64,000 nucleotides of DNA from Solanum dulcamara (lineage: Eukaryota; Streptophyta; Magnoliopsida; Solanales; Solanaceae): the NCBI RefSeq assembly GCF_947179165.1, contig NC_077244.1:68308144-68372143 (forward strand), read 5' to 3'. A program made the translations under genes and the position numbers. Positions 63,429 through 64,000 of this stretch are shown here, piece after piece (position 1 is the first letter of the stretch; each line of letters starts with the position of its first letter). The notes below the pieces were generated by a model. That model was given only the letters and a program-made list of their open reading frames with translations, was not told the origin of the DNA and searched no databases.

Positions 63429-63574
63429 TCCTGCTTCGATAACAGTCCTTTTGAGTCAAGGGTCTCTATCGGAAACAGCCTCCCTACCCCACAAAGTTAG
63501 GGGTAATATATGTGTATATCCTATCCTCCTCCGACCCTACTTGTGGGACATTTCACTAAGTATGTTGTTGTTGT
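63429..63574 (+). mobile_element. Short TTG-tailed retroposon with 15-bp target duplication
   Basis: aaattttgatgtgat occurs at 63414-63428 and 63575-63589. The 146 bases between end in ttgttgttgt and carry the shared core ('gggtctctatcggaaacagc', 'cctacttgtgggac'). Confidence 0.82.
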
Positions 63575-63818
63575 AAATTTTGATGTGATGTTTTCTCTAT
63601 TAAACTAACTTTTCAACAATCACGTTAGAGCTTTCTTCTATTGCCACTAATATAATTTGAAAGTCAAATTAACATGTTGAACTACTCCATTCCTAACCAA
63701 TTACTGTCATATGAAAACGAACATGAAATGTATTTTTTCTTTAAAACAAAAAAAAAAGGCATTTTCTATCCAAACAGTGCATTAAATTGTCAGAAGAGAA
63801 TATGGGAAGAACTACTAA

Positions 63819-63931
63819 AACAACAACATACCAATGAAATCTCACAAGTGAGGTCTAAGAGGTACAGTGTATGTAGACCTTACCACTACTCGTGGAGCTA
63901 GAGAGTTTGTTTCGGATAGACGCTCGGCTCA
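63819..63931 (-). mobile_element. TTG-tailed SINE/LINE 3' fragment
   Basis: On - the end reads ggtatgttgttgttttagta. The core 'aaggtctacatacactgtac' and 'cgaaacaaactctctagct' is recognisable. Its far end is near the window edge and the target duplication was not found. Confidence 0.6.
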
Positions 63932-64000
63932 TGTGCACCAATTTCATGTATAAAGAAGAAGAAAACAGTGACGAAAACATAACAACTCGTGACTACTACA

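Overview
The window is eukaryotic nuclear DNA from a flowering plant, most likely a Solanaceae species close to tomato or potato. It is AT-rich and gene-sparse. Its genes have GT-AG introns and plant-specific products: a subtilase, a DUF1677 protein and a receptor-like cytoplasmic kinase. Its repeats match types I associate with Solanaceae: LINE tails ending in (TTG)n, an Au-type SINE, and many small hAT, Tourist, Stowaway and Mutator-like elements. The genus-level call is an inference from memory of these families, not from a search.

Layout. 1-15 kb holds no convincing gene, only transposon fossils: two RTE-type LINE tails, an Au SINE, several MITEs and (TA)n tracts. A DUF1677 gene lies at 15.5-16.0 kb on +, with a probable 5'UTR intron. 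An intronless subtilase of the SBT1 type lies at 19.3-21.6 kb on +. RBX1, the RING subunit of cullin-RING ligases, lies at 22.7-26.8 kb on - in five coding exons. Its 3.5-kb third intron carries a LINE that was itself hit by a MITE. A small intronless basic protein gene of a conserved but uncharacterised plant family lies at 32.3-32.7 kb on +. A five-exon RLCK-VII kinase lies at 37.8-39.6 kb on -. A short secreted or membrane proline-rich protein gene lies at 50.4-50.9 kb on -. A TAF12-like gene occupies 56.4-63.3 kb on -: its histone-fold exons are intact, but its upstream exons carry in-frame stops. The spaces between are full of transposon remnants.

The genes are independent, single-promoter plant genes and form no operon or pathway cluster. 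By family, the products act in extracellular proteolysis (subtilase), ubiquitin ligation (RBX1), membrane-proximal signalling (kinase) and TFIID/SAGA transcription (TAF12). I do not see a novel multi-gene system. The best second-look items are: the TAF12 locus with a decayed 5' half and intact 3' half; a retroposed element at 48.3-48.7 kb with 19-bp target duplications and about 245 bp of foreign, coding-like DNA inside; the LINE-plus-MITE nest inside RBX1; and several elements whose exact ends are fixed by target-site duplications.
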